A stretch of DNA of 64,000 nt from Allobosea sp. BK604. Its GTDB lineage: Bacteria > Pseudomonadota > Alphaproteobacteria > Rhizobiales > Beijerinckiaceae. The DNA lies in NCBI RefSeq assembly GCF_004341515.1, contig NZ_SLZF01000004.1, positions 124,001-188,000 of the forward strand, read 5' to 3'. The notes beneath the pieces were generated by a model, which worked only from the letters and a program-made list of their open reading frames with translations, had not been told where the DNA came from and made no database searches. Position 1 is the stretch's first letter; the number at the start of each line of letters is the position of its first letter. The position numbers and the translations under genes are program-made. Below, piece after piece: positions 54,619 to 62,584 of this stretch.

Positions 54619-55368
54619 GTGACCGAAGTTTCGCCCATCCATCCGCTTCTGCTCAGCGTCGTCGTGCCCGTGCGCAACGAGGTCGGCAATGTCGGGCCCC
54701 TGATCGCCGATATCGAGAAGGCCTGCCAAGCCGTCGCTCCGTTCGAGGTCATCTATGTCAATGACGGCTCGACCGACGGCACCCAGGCCGCGCTGACCGA
54801 GCTCGCCGCGACGCGGCCCTGGCTGCGCATCATCAGGCACGTCGAATCCTGCGGCCAGAGCGCGGCCGTGCGCACAGGCGTGCGCCATGCCCGCGCGCCG
54901 GTCGTGGCGACGCTCGACGGCGACGGCCAGAACGATCCGGCCTTCCTGCCGCAAATGGTCGATACCTTGCAGAAGGGCGGTCTCCAGGCCGGGCTCGTCC
55001 AGGGCCAGCGGGTCGGGCGCAAGGATACCGGCTTCAAGAAATGGCAGTCGCGCATCGCCAACAGCGTCCGTGTCCGCGTCCTCAAGGACGGCACGCGCGA
55101 TACCGGTTGCGGCCTGAAATGCTTTCGGCGCGAGGCCTATCTCGCCTTGCCCTATTTCGATGCGCTGCACCGCTTCATGCCGGCGCTGATGGTGCGCGAG
55201 GGCTATCACGTGCTGCATGTCGACGTGCGCGACCGGCCGCGCCTGACCGGCGTCTCGAATTATGGCTTCTTCGATCGACTCTGGGTCGGAATCCTCGACC
55301 TCACCGGTGTCTGGTGGCTGATCCGGCGGCGCCGGCGCGTGCCGCAGATCGTCTCGGAGGCGCGCTGA
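54619..55368 (+). CDS. Polyprenyl-phosphate glycosyltransferase (GT2, DPM1/GtrB-like)
   Basis: 249-residue GT2 enzyme. LLSVVVPVRNEVGNVGPLIA, the IYVNDGSTDGTQAAL loop, VVATLDGDGQNDPAFLP (metal-binding Asp) and QGQRVGRKDTGFKKWQSRIA define the DPM1/ArnC-type synthase making polyprenyl-phosphate sugar. It lacks the two C-terminal membrane helices of ArnC/GtrB, having only one hydrophobic stretch near the end. The start is the GTG at 54619 (VTEVSPIHPLLLS). It is followed at once (1-bp overlap) by the LAB_N gene. Confidence 0.9.
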   Translation: MTEVSPIHPLLLSVVVPVRNEVGNVGPLIADIEKACQAVAPFEVIYVNDGSTDGTQAALTELAATRPWLRIIRHVESCGQSAAVRTGVRHARAPVVATLDGDGQNDPAFLPQMVDTLQKGGLQAGLVQGQRVGRKDTGFKKWQSRIANSVRVRVLKDGTRDTGCGLKCFRREAYLALPYFDALHRFMPALMVREGYHVLHVDVRDRPRLTGVSNYGFFDRLWVGILDLTGVWWLIRRRRRVPQIVSEAR

Positions 55369-55712
55369 TGCTGATCGATCTCCAGCACAAGATCGGCGAC
55401 TATTTCCACGATGTCTTCGTCAACAACATCGACTGGTGGGTGTTGCTCGGCGTCGTCGCCCAGGCGCTCTTCACCATGCGCTTCGTCGTGCAATGGCTGG
55501 CAAGCGAGAAGGCGAAGCGCTCGGTCGTGCCGATGACCTTCTGGTGGTTCTCGATCGGGGGCGGCGCGCTGCTTTTCCTCTACGCGCTCTACCGGCGCGA
55601 CCCGGTCTTCATCCTCGGCCAGGGCTTTGGCCTGTTCGTCTATTGCCGCAACCTGCAATTCGTCCTGCGCGCCAAGGCGCGGGGCGAGGATTCCAATGCC
55701 GGGCCCGGATAG
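55368..55712 (+). CDS. LAB_N-domain membrane protein (lipid-A-disaccharide synthase N-terminal-like)
   Basis: 114-residue membrane protein with the LAB_N domain: LLGVVAQALFTMRFVVQWLA, SEKAKRSVVPMTFWWFSIGG and ILGQGFGLFVYCRNLQFVLR. Three transmembrane helices. Stand-alone LAB_N proteins next to an ArnC-like and an ArnT-like gene are thought to help translocate the polyprenyl-phosphate sugar. ATG at 55368, sharing one base with the previous stop. Last gene of the cassette, followed by repeat A. Confidence 0.9.
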   Translation: MLIDLQHKIGDYFHDVFVNNIDWWVLLGVVAQALFTMRFVVQWLASEKAKRSVVPMTFWWFSIGGGALLFLYALYRRDPVFILGQGFGLFVYCRNLQFVLRAKARGEDSNAGPG

Positions 55713-55727
55713 GCTGCGGCACGTCAG

Positions 55728-55828
55728 AACATTTTCGAGCGAAGTGGATACCAGTTCGCATGAAAAAATCCGATAAAACAAAGAACTAGAGAATTTTCGC
55801 GATTCAAGGAAGCGCGGAAATGCTCTAA
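55728..55828 (+). repeat. Intergenic repeat family A, full copy 3
   Basis: ACATTTTCGAGCGAAGTGGA at the left end, AGAGAATTTTCGCGATTCAA internally, and GCGCGGAAATGCTCTA at the right end. Same length and orientation as copy 1. Between the glycosylation cassette and the convergent GT4 gene. Confidence 0.85.
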
Positions 55829-55925
55829 GCGTCTGATATTGCGATGCCCTCGCGGGCGGGATGGAGGCGGCGGGCTCGGAGCGCTCCTGGGCCTGATCCG
55901 CGACGATTGCGCGGCAGCGGGGTGC

Positions 55926-57131
55926 TCATGCAGGCCGCTCGATGGCCGACAGCAGCTTGCGGGCCTCGATCGCCACATCGAACTCGCGCTCGATGGTGCG
56001 GCGAGCCATGCCCGCCATCTCGCGCGTCGAGGCTGGGTCGGCGATCAGGCGCTCGATGCACTGGGCCAGTTCCTTCGCATCGCCCGGTTCGGCCAGCAGG
56101 CCGGAGGAGCCGTGTTCGATCAGTTCGGGAATGCCCGACACCCGCGTCGACACCACTGGCAGACCGGCGGCCATCGCTTCCATCAGGGCCACCGGGATAC
56201 CGTCGCAGTCGCCACTCGCTGTGACGACCGACGGTAGCGCGAACACCCCCGCACGGGCGAGGTAAGCCCTGACCTCCTCCTGCTTGAGGGCGCCGAGCAT
56301 GGTCACCCGGTCCGACAGGCCGGCCGCATCGATACGCGTCTGCAGCGCGCGGTGCAGCGGCCCTTCACCGATCACAAGGCATTCGAATGGGACGTTGCGG
56401 CGCGCGAGCAGTTCGCAGGCGTCGACGAGGTGGTCGAAGCCCTTGATCTCGGCGAGCCGGCCCACCGCCAGGATCAGCTGCCGGTGGCGCCCCGCGGGCG
56501 CGAACTCGAAGTCCGCCGGGCGTACGCCGCAATGGATGATGCGCATGCACTGCAACGCGAGGGGCGACACATTGTCGGCGAGGTAGCGGAGATTGAACTC
56601 GGAGATTGTCACGCCGAACGCGGCTGTGCGCATCTTTTCGGCCAGCATGTGGTCTTCGAGGAAGATGTCGTGGGCGTGCGCTGTAAAACTGTACGGCTTG
56701 TCGAGCCGCCGGGACGCGAGCATGGCCGAGGTGGACGGGTAGGTTGCCCAGTGCGCGTGCAGATGGTCGGGCGCGAGCCCGCGCAGCGTGGGCAGAAGCG
56801 CCAGCGTGCGCCACCACACCACCAGTGTCTTGACCAGTGCCACGGGGTGCCGCCACAGGCCGCGCACGATATCGGCCAGCGCGGAGAGCTCACGCCGCGG
56901 ATGCTGCAGGCAGGTGCCGAGTACCTGCGCCACTGGGCGCACGCCGCGCAACGGGTAGATGACCCGGTCGAGCAGCGCAGCCGCGTCGGACTGCACCATC
57001 TTTTCCACCGGGTGTTTCAGCGACACGATGTGGACGTCCACGCCCAGCCGGATCAGTTCGCTGATCTCGCGGACGATGAACGTTTCCGACCAGCAGGGAA
57101 ACCGCGACGTGAAGTAGAGGACTTTCGTCAC
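55926..57131 (-). CDS. Family 4 glycosyltransferase
   Basis: 401-residue GT-B retaining glycosyltransferase. Begins with KVLYFTSRFPCWSETFIVRE and an acceptor half with HLHAHWATYPSTSAMLASRR; the donor half has ILAVGRLAEIKGFDHLVDAC, CLVIGEGPLHRALQTRIDAA and the E-x7-E motif in GIPVALMEAMAAGLPVVSTR. The start is the GTG at 57131, overlapping the deacetylase stop by 4 bp. The pair would build or trim an exopolysaccharide. Base composition and neighbouring IS remnant suggest transfer. Confidence 0.9.
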   Translation of the reverse strand: MTKVLYFTSRFPCWSETFIVREISELIRLGVDVHIVSLKHPVEKMVQSDAAALLDRVIYPLRGVRPVAQVLGTCLQHPRRELSALADIVRGLWRHPVALVKTLVVWWRTLALLPTLRGLAPDHLHAHWATYPSTSAMLASRRLDKPYSFTAHAHDIFLEDHMLAEKMRTAAFGVTISEFNLRYLADNVSPLALQCMRIIHCGVRPADFEFAPAGRHRQLILAVGRLAEIKGFDHLVDACELLARRNVPFECLVIGEGPLHRALQTRIDAAGLSDRVTMLGALKQEEVRAYLARAGVFALPSVVTASGDCDGIPVALMEAMAAGLPVVSTRVSGIPELIEHGSSGLLAEPGDAKELAQCIERLIADPASTREMAGMARRTIEREFDVAIEARKLLSAIERPA

Positions 57132-57919
57132 GGGGCGGGCTGGGCGTCGCTGCGCAGCAGCCGGACGCGCAGGCGCCCGTAGCGATGGTTGCCGAGCAGC
57201 CGCTTGGCCGACGCAAGGATGAGGTAGCAGGCACGGCGGTTGGTTATCTCCCACCAGTCATGGCCAAGCCAGCGGGCCAGTTGCGCGTCCGACGTGGACT
57301 GCAGCACCGCGAGACGGGGCACGTCCCAGGGGCCTTCGCGGGTATGCCAAAGACCCACGCGCGACGAGCACACGGCGGCGTAACCGGCGCGCGCGGCGAC
57401 GACGCGCAGGTTGGGGGTCACGCGGCCGCCGGGAGGGGCGAACAAGGTGACCGGCCGGCCTAGATGATCCTCTATGGCCTTCTTGGAATCGACGAGCTGA
57501 GCCACGACCTCCGCCGGGCTCAGCTCGTTGAGGTAGCAGTGATCCTGTCCATGCGACTGGATGGACATGCCGGCATCGGCCATTGAACGCAGGTCGCTCC
57601 AGCCGAGGTTATGTGGCTTGCCCACCCGGGACGGGTTGATGAAAAAGTCGGCACTGCCGCCGGCGCGGGCGATGCGTTCGGCCGCCGGGCCGTTGCTGCC
57701 GTGGCCGTCGTCGAATGTGAGCGCCACGCTTGCCGCGCGGTCAGCCGGTGCGGCCAGCAGCTGTGCCACGCTGCGCACGCGCAGGCCCGCCTGGGCGGCC
57801 AGCGCGAGGTGACTGTCGAACTGGCGCGACGTGACGGTGTAATGCGCCTCGGCACCCGCGCATTCGCCGCGCTTGTTGCCCATCGCGTGGTACATGAGGA
57901 CCGTAACGGTGCTGTTCAT
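57128..57919 (-). CDS. Polysaccharide deacetylase (NodB-like domain)
   Basis: 263-residue carbohydrate esterase 4-type enzyme. NodB motif 1 is ALTFDDGHGSNGPAAERIAR (metal and catalytic Asp pair) and motif 2 is SIQSHGQDHCYLNEL (H-x3-H). Later DHLGRPVTLFAPPGGRVTPN and VCSSRVGLWHTREG complete the active site. N-terminal start at the ATG at 57919 (MNSTVTVLMYHAMGNK); the frame is open a further 66 codons to 58117, but that part shows no motif and has no ribosome binding site. Operon with the GT4 gene. Confidence 0.88.
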   Translation of the reverse strand: MNSTVTVLMYHAMGNKRGECAGAEAHYTVTSRQFDSHLALAAQAGLRVRSVAQLLAAPADRAASVALTFDDGHGSNGPAAERIARAGGSADFFINPSRVGKPHNLGWSDLRSMADAGMSIQSHGQDHCYLNELSPAEVVAQLVDSKKAIEDHLGRPVTLFAPPGGRVTPNLRVVAARAGYAAVCSSRVGLWHTREGPWDVPRLAVLQSTSDAQLARWLGHDWWEITNRRACYLILASAKRLLGNHRYGRLRVRLLRSDAQPAP

Positions 57920-58346
57920 GTTCCCGGCGGGCACCTCACGCCTGTATAAGGGGAATGCCGGGCGGCCCTTGGCGGCGAAGTCGTTACTTCGACCGGCAAC
58001 CAAATCCGAAGCAGTGCTGAGATCGCCCTTTTCCAGGCTTACCAGCGCAGAGTGCCGCGCGGCCTCAAGATCGGAGCCCGATAATGCCGGTTCTTCCACA
58101 ACCTGACGGGTGATCATTTGTTGCGGCTTTTAATTGGTGCGTACGCATTTCAGCAGAGAGGCGATATACTCGTCCAGTGAGGAATTCCGCTATGATTGAG
58201 CCGGAACAACACTATAAAGTGGTACTTCCGCTGCTTAGACGCATCCATAGCGTCCGGGCAGGATCGGTCCATGTCCAGCTCTTGTTCTAGCATCGTTCCT
58301 GCGACAACGGGATCCCAGTTTTCGGTCCGATGCTTTATCTCGCAGC

Positions 58347-58424
58347 TCAGAGCCGCGCGAACCTAGCTTTGAGATGGGCCTTGCCGATGTCGACACCGAC
58401 GGTGACGAGCGCAGACTGATCCAT
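58347..58424 (-). pseudogene. IS110-family transposase remnant (first 25 residues)
   Basis: Reads MDQSALVTVGVDIGKAHLKA then RFARL and a stop. The VGVDIGKAHLKA stretch matches the start of the DEDD catalytic domain of IS110-type transposases, with the first Asp. The rest of the gene is missing; what follows shows no transposase frame. The bases upstream (to about 58500 on the minus strand) may be the leader or end of the same element. Confidence 0.55.
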
Positions 58425-58560
58425 CTTGTCCGCGTCCCCGGCTTGCCATCCGGGTCACAACGCCCTGGTATCCGTTCAGGCCGCGAGGAAAGGTGAGGGG
58501 CATAGTGGTCGGCGCGACAGGCTTCTGGTTGGCGCTCCTTCGACACCGGCGCGGTGCCAC

Positions 58561-58588
58561 CAAGAAAAACCCCGCCGAGGGGCGGGGC
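58561..58588 (-). terminator. Minus-strand rho-independent terminator
   Basis: On the minus strand CCCCGCC (complement of 58580-58586) pairs with GGCGGGG (complement of 58569-58575), with a CCTC loop, followed by TTTTTCTT. It is 209 bp beyond the metC stop and probably ends that transcript, leaving a long 3' UTR. Confidence 0.85.
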
Positions 58589-58796
58589 TTGGGAGGCTTG
58601 AAATCGTGCTTTGTTCAGTCCCTACAACACAGCTCGGCAGAGCGCGGCATCTCAAGTGAGCCGCCATACTATCTCGTGACGAGCCCCGGCACCGCTGCCG
58701 AGCGCGCCGTCGCCGGATGTCGGGTCGCAGAAGGCGGCGCGTCAGGCTCGGCGAAGACGATCGCCTCTCGCCGTGCCGCCATCCCGGCCGATTGGC

Positions 58797-59987
58797 TCAG
58801 GCCGCGGCCTTGAGCCGGGCGAAGCCGGCTTCGAGGTCGGCCTTGAGGTCACTGAGATCCTCGAGCCCGATATGGAAGCGGATGGTCGGTCCCTCGAAGC
58901 CCGGCTTTGTCGCCGTGCGGTAGGGTCGGCAGTCGAAGGGCAGGGCGAGGCTCTCATAGCCACCCCAGGATGCGCCCATGCCAAACAGCGCGAGCCCGTC
59001 CAGCATCGCGCCGACCGCCTTTTGCGAAACGGGTTTCAGCTCGACCGCGAAGAGCGAGGAGGCGCCGGTGAAGTCGCGCTTCCAGATCGCGTGGCCCGGG
59101 TCGCTCGGCAGGGCAGGGTGCAGCACCCGCGCCACTTCCGGACGGCTCTCGAGCCATTTCGCCATATCGAGGCCGGCCGGCATCTGCTCCTTCAGGCGCA
59201 CATGCATGGTGCGGATGCCGCGCAGCGTCAGGTAGGCGTCCTCCGGCGCGATGATGACGCCGAGCGTCTGCCAGGTTTCCTGGAGCTGCTTGTAGAGCTC
59301 GGGCGTCCGGGCCGAGACCGTGCCGATCAGCACGTCGGAATGACCGGCATAATATTTGGTGCCGGCCTGGACGGAGATGTCGACGCCGAATTTGTGGGAA
59401 TCGAAGAAGAGCGGCGTCGCCCAGGTATTATCCATTAGAACGAGAACATCGCGGGCATGGGCGGCTTCGACGATGGCCGGGATGTCCTGCATCTCGAAGG
59501 TCTGCGAGCCCGGCGCTTCGGTCCAGACCGCCTTGGTGTTCGGCTTGAACAGCTTGGCGATATCGGCGCCGATCGTGGGATCGTAATAGCTGACTTCGAC
59601 GCCCAGGCGCGGCAGCATCTTGTCGCAGAAATTGCGCGTCGGCCGATAGACGCTGTCGGTCACCAGAAGGTGATCGCCGGCAGACAATATCGCCAGCAGC
59701 GGCAAGGTACAGGCGAGCAGGCCGGAAGAGCAGACCAGGACGCCGGCGCCGCCTTCCATGGTATTCAGCGCCGCCAGCAGCGCGTCGATCGTCGGGTTGC
59801 TCTGCGTGCCATAGGTGTAACGCGCCTTGCGGGCGAGGAAATCTTCCATGTTCGGATAGATCACCGTCGAGCCACGCACGATCGCGGGATTGACGAAGCC
59901 GTAGCTGTCGGCCGGATCGCGGCCTGCCAGGACGAGGCGGGTCTTCTCGCGCAGCTGCGCGAAGTCTGACGGAGCTAGTTTTTTCAT
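58797..59987 (-). CDS. metC: Cystathionine beta-lyase
   Basis: 396-residue PLP enzyme of the Cys/Met metabolism family, cleaving cystathionine to homocysteine, pyruvate and ammonia. Conserved: RKARYTYGTQSNPTIDALLA, GVLVCSSGLLACTLPLLA, TDSVYRPTRNFC, VLVLMDNTWATPLFFDSHKF and the PLP Lys region SVQAGTKYYAGHSDVLIG. The C-terminal LDGLALFGMGASWGGYESLA is typical of MetC. The ATG at 59987 (MKKLAPSDFAQLREK) is preferred over a 70-codon upstream extension. Divergent from aapJ. Confidence 0.93.
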   Translation of the reverse strand: MKKLAPSDFAQLREKTRLVLAGRDPADSYGFVNPAIVRGSTVIYPNMEDFLARKARYTYGTQSNPTIDALLAALNTMEGGAGVLVCSSGLLACTLPLLAILSAGDHLLVTDSVYRPTRNFCDKMLPRLGVEVSYYDPTIGADIAKLFKPNTKAVWTEAPGSQTFEMQDIPAIVEAAHARDVLVLMDNTWATPLFFDSHKFGVDISVQAGTKYYAGHSDVLIGTVSARTPELYKQLQETWQTLGVIIAPEDAYLTLRGIRTMHVRLKEQMPAGLDMAKWLESRPEVARVLHPALPSDPGHAIWKRDFTGASSLFAVELKPVSQKAVGAMLDGLALFGMGASWGGYESLALPFDCRPYRTATKPGFEGPTIRFHIGLEDLSDLKADLEAGFARLKAAA

Positions 59988-60251
59988 GGAGCCGACGCGT
60001 GGGAGGAGGGTCTGACGGGCGGGGCGGCCGAGCTTGACCGCCCCCTGAAAGTCGCATGTGATGCGGGGGCTGGAAAGAGGCACGTCGGGAAGGGGCCGTT
60101 GCTTGACGCTCATGCGCCGCTCTGGCAATCGAATCCGGGGAACGTCGCTCAATTTATGTGCAACCGAGCCGGCCTTGCGCACCGGATGACGACGCAACCG
60201 ATGCTTGCTCCGCCGGCGGGGACCGGGCGGACCATCTCAACGGGAGAGACA
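59988..60251. other. Divergent intergenic region metC/aapJ
   Basis: 264 bp. Contains the leader of metC, with GC-rich hairpin potential (GGGGCGG at about 60016 and CCGCCCC at about 60041, 18 bases apart), and the AT-richer upstream part of aapJ (60145-60160). GGGAGAGACA is the aapJ ribosome binding site. No recognised riboswitch class. Confidence 0.45.
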
Positions 60252-61280
60252 ATGATGAAGAAACTCATGGCAGCCGCGATCGCCGGGCTCGGGCTCGCGA
60301 TCTCCGCTTCGGCGGCGTCGGCGCAAGCGCCTCAGACGCTGGCCCAGATCAAGTCGCGCGGCATTCTCAACTGTGGCTCGAATACCGGTCTCGCCGGATT
60401 CGGCGTGCCGGACGCGCAGGGCAACTGGCAGGGCCTCGACGTCGATTATTGCCGCGCCATCGCGGCGACGATCTTCAACGACCCGACCAAGGTCAAGTTC
60501 ATCCCGCTCTCGGCCAAGGACCGCTTCACCGCCCTGCAATCCGGCGAGGTCGACGTCCTGGTCCGCAACTCGACCTGGACCATGTCGCGCGACACCTCGC
60601 TCGGCCTGCTCTTCACCGGCGTGAACTATTATGACGGCCAGGGCTTCATGGTCCGCAAGAAGCTCGGCGTTACCTCGGCGCTGCAGCTCTCGGGCGCCTC
60701 GGTCTGCACCCAGCAGGGCACCACGACCGAGCTCAACCTCGCCGACTTCTTCCGCGCCAACAACCTGAAGTACGAAGTCGTGGCCTTCGCCACCTCGGAC
60801 GAGACGGTCAAGGCCTATGATGCCGGCCGCTGCGACGCCTTCACGACCGACGCCTCCGGTCTCTATGCCGAGCGCCTGAAGCTGACCGCGCCGGACGACC
60901 ACATGGTCCTGCCCGAGATCATCTCCAAGGAGCCGCTTGGCCCGTCGACGCGCAACACCGATGCGCAATGGTTCAACCTGGTGAAATGGGTCCATTTCGC
61001 CATGCTGAACGCGGAGGAGCTCGGCGTGACCAAGGCCAATGTCGACCAGATGCTGAAATCCGACAATCCGGAGATCAAGCGCCTGCTCGGCACCGAGGGC
61101 AAGTTCGGCGAGTCGATCGGTCTGACTACCGACTGGGCCTATCGGATCGTCAAGCTGGTCGGGAACTACGGCGAGTCGTTCGAGAAGAATGTCGGCCAGG
61201 GCTCGCTCCTGAAGATCGCCCGCGGCCAGAACGCGCTCTGGACCAAGGGCGGCCTGCAATACGCTCCGCCGGTGCGCTGA
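60252..61280 (+). CDS. aapJ: Amino-acid ABC transporter substrate-binding protein (AapJ-type), paralogue 1
   Basis: 342-residue periplasmic binding protein. Signal 1-25 (MMKKLMAAAIAGLGLAISAS, cleavage after ASA). Mature SBP_bac_3 domain: TLAQIKSRGILNCGSNTGLA, GLDVDYCRAIAATIFNDPTK, STWTMSRDTSLGLLF, QGTTTELNLADFF and SDETVKAYDAGRCDAFTTDA. It is a close duplicate of the gene at 61436. A strong terminator follows, so it is expressed as a single gene. The general L-amino acid transporter AapJQMP of Rhizobium is the model. Confidence 0.92.
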   Translation: MMKKLMAAAIAGLGLAISASAASAQAPQTLAQIKSRGILNCGSNTGLAGFGVPDAQGNWQGLDVDYCRAIAATIFNDPTKVKFIPLSAKDRFTALQSGEVDVLVRNSTWTMSRDTSLGLLFTGVNYYDGQGFMVRKKLGVTSALQLSGASVCTQQGTTTELNLADFFRANNLKYEVVAFATSDETVKAYDAGRCDAFTTDASGLYAERLKLTAPDDHMVLPEIISKEPLGPSTRNTDAQWFNLVKWVHFAMLNAEELGVTKANVDQMLKSDNPEIKRLLGTEGKFGESIGLTTDWAYRIVKLVGNYGESFEKNVGQGSLLKIARGQNALWTKGGLQYAPPVR

Positions 61281-61291
61281 GCTGAATTCGG

Positions 61292-61320
61292 GGGCGTCGG
61301 CTACTGCCGGCGCCCTTTTT
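61292..61320 (+). terminator. Rho-independent terminator between the aapJ copies
   Basis: GGGCGTCGGC (61292-61301), TACT loop, GCCGGCGCCC (61306-61315) with one G-U, then TTTTT. Strong. Confidence 0.88.
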
Positions 61321-61435
61321 CCCTTTGGAAACAGAGACGAAAGGAGAATTTGACCAACCGCACGCTTGGTCCAGGACTTGCAGGATAACCGAGGACGGGC
61401 AGGAACCCGTTCCGCCAAAACAGGGGACAACAACC

Positions 61436-62458
61436 ATGAACAAGTTCTACGCCGCAGCGCTCGTCGCTGCTGCAACGACAGCGTGCATCGGCGGGGCACA
61501 GGCCCAGACCGGGCTGCTCGCCCAGGTCAAGAGTCGCGGACAGCTCGTGTGCGGCGTCGGCCCGGGCCTGGCCGGCTTCGGCATTCCCGACGCCCAGGGC
61601 AATTGGACCGGGCTCGACGTCGATCTCTGCCGCGCCATCTCCGCCGCGATCTTCAACGATCCGAGCAAGGTCAAGTTCGTTCCGCTCTCCTCGAAGGACC
61701 GCTTCACCGCGCTGCAATCGGGCGAGGTCGATCTGCTCTCGCGCAACACCACCTGGACGATGTCGCGCGACACCTCGCTCGGCCTCAACTTCGCGGGCGT
61801 GAACTATTATGACGGCCAGGGCTTCATGGTCCGCAAGAAGCTCGGCGTCGATTCCGCCTTGAAGCTCGCCGGCGCCTCGGTCTGCACCCAGCAGGGCACC
61901 ACGACAGAGCTGAACCTCGCCGACTATTTCCGCGCCAACAAGATGAAGTACGAGGTCGTCGCCTTCGCCACCTCGGACGAGACGATCAAGGCCTATGAAT
62001 CGGGCCGTTGCGACGCCTTCACCACCGACGCCTCCGGCCTCTACGCCGAGCGCCTGAAGCTCTCCACGCCGACCGACCATATCGTGCTGCCCGAGATCAT
62101 CTCGAAGGAGCCGCTCGGCCCGGTCGTGCGCCATGGCGACGACGCCTGGCTCGACATCGTCAAATGGACCTATTTCGCCATGCTCAATGCCGAGGAGCTC
62201 GGCATCACCAAGGCCAATATCGACGAGATGCTGAAATCGGAGAACCCCGAGATCAAGCGCCTGGTCGGCACCGAGGGCAAGTTCGGCGAGGCGATCGGCC
62301 TCGGCAACGACTGGGCCTATCGGATTGTCAAACATGTCGGGAATTATGGGGAATCATTCGAGAAGAATGTCGGCGAAGGCTCGTTGCTGAAGATCGCCCG
62401 CGGCCAGAATGCGCTCTGGACCAAGGGTGGCCTGCAATACGCCCCACCGATCCGCTGA
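61436..62458 (+). CDS. aapJ: Amino-acid ABC transporter substrate-binding protein (AapJ-type), paralogue 2
   Basis: 340-residue duplicate of the preceding gene. Signal peptide MNKFYAAALVAAATTACIGG ending at AQAQ. The body is nearly identical in long blocks (GVNYYDGQGFMVRKKLGV; GASVCTQQGTTTELNLAD; LKIARGQNALWTKGGLQYAP). Differences cluster at ligand-facing positions and loops (residues about 80-95, 185-200, 245-260), so the two may differ in specificity. The ATG at 61436 follows AGGGGACAACAACC. Probably first gene of the aapJ-aapQ-aapM operon. Confidence 0.92.
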   Translation: MNKFYAAALVAAATTACIGGAQAQTGLLAQVKSRGQLVCGVGPGLAGFGIPDAQGNWTGLDVDLCRAISAAIFNDPSKVKFVPLSSKDRFTALQSGEVDLLSRNTTWTMSRDTSLGLNFAGVNYYDGQGFMVRKKLGVDSALKLAGASVCTQQGTTTELNLADYFRANKMKYEVVAFATSDETIKAYESGRCDAFTTDASGLYAERLKLSTPTDHIVLPEIISKEPLGPVVRHGDDAWLDIVKWTYFAMLNAEELGITKANIDEMLKSENPEIKRLVGTEGKFGEAIGLGNDWAYRIVKHVGNYGESFEKNVGEGSLLKIARGQNALWTKGGLQYAPPIR

Positions 62459-62584
62459 GGAGGCGGCGCGCCGCGTTCAAGGGGAACGGCGCGTGAATGA
62501 CAAGGCCGGCGGCGCCCGAACGGGTGGCGCCGGACGCCACTGAACAAGAAGCCGCCGCCTATCAAGAAGAAAAGGGCGTAGACC

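Larger units (their letters stand above)
57920..58796. other. Non-coding, less GC-rich region with IS remnant
   Basis: 877 bp without an intact gene. 57920-58117 is an open frame of doubtful coding value. 58120-58260 is visibly less GC-rich than the rest of the window. 58347-58424 is a transposase start fragment. 58561-58588 is a minus-strand terminator. The rest is featureless. The composition and debris suggest a junction of transferred DNA. Confidence 0.6.

Noticed and set aside
52765..55218. 817-codon minus-strand open frame
   Set aside because: Spans both glycosyltransferase genes antisense; low-complexity Asp/Arg/Gln sequence.
57920..58117. N-terminal 66-codon extension of the deacetylase
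   Set aside because: No ribosome binding site or conserved motif, and the NodB domain begins cleanly at the later ATG.
59988..60251. SAM-type riboswitch upstream of metC
   Set aside because: No SAM-II or SAH motif could be matched; only GC-rich hairpin potential.
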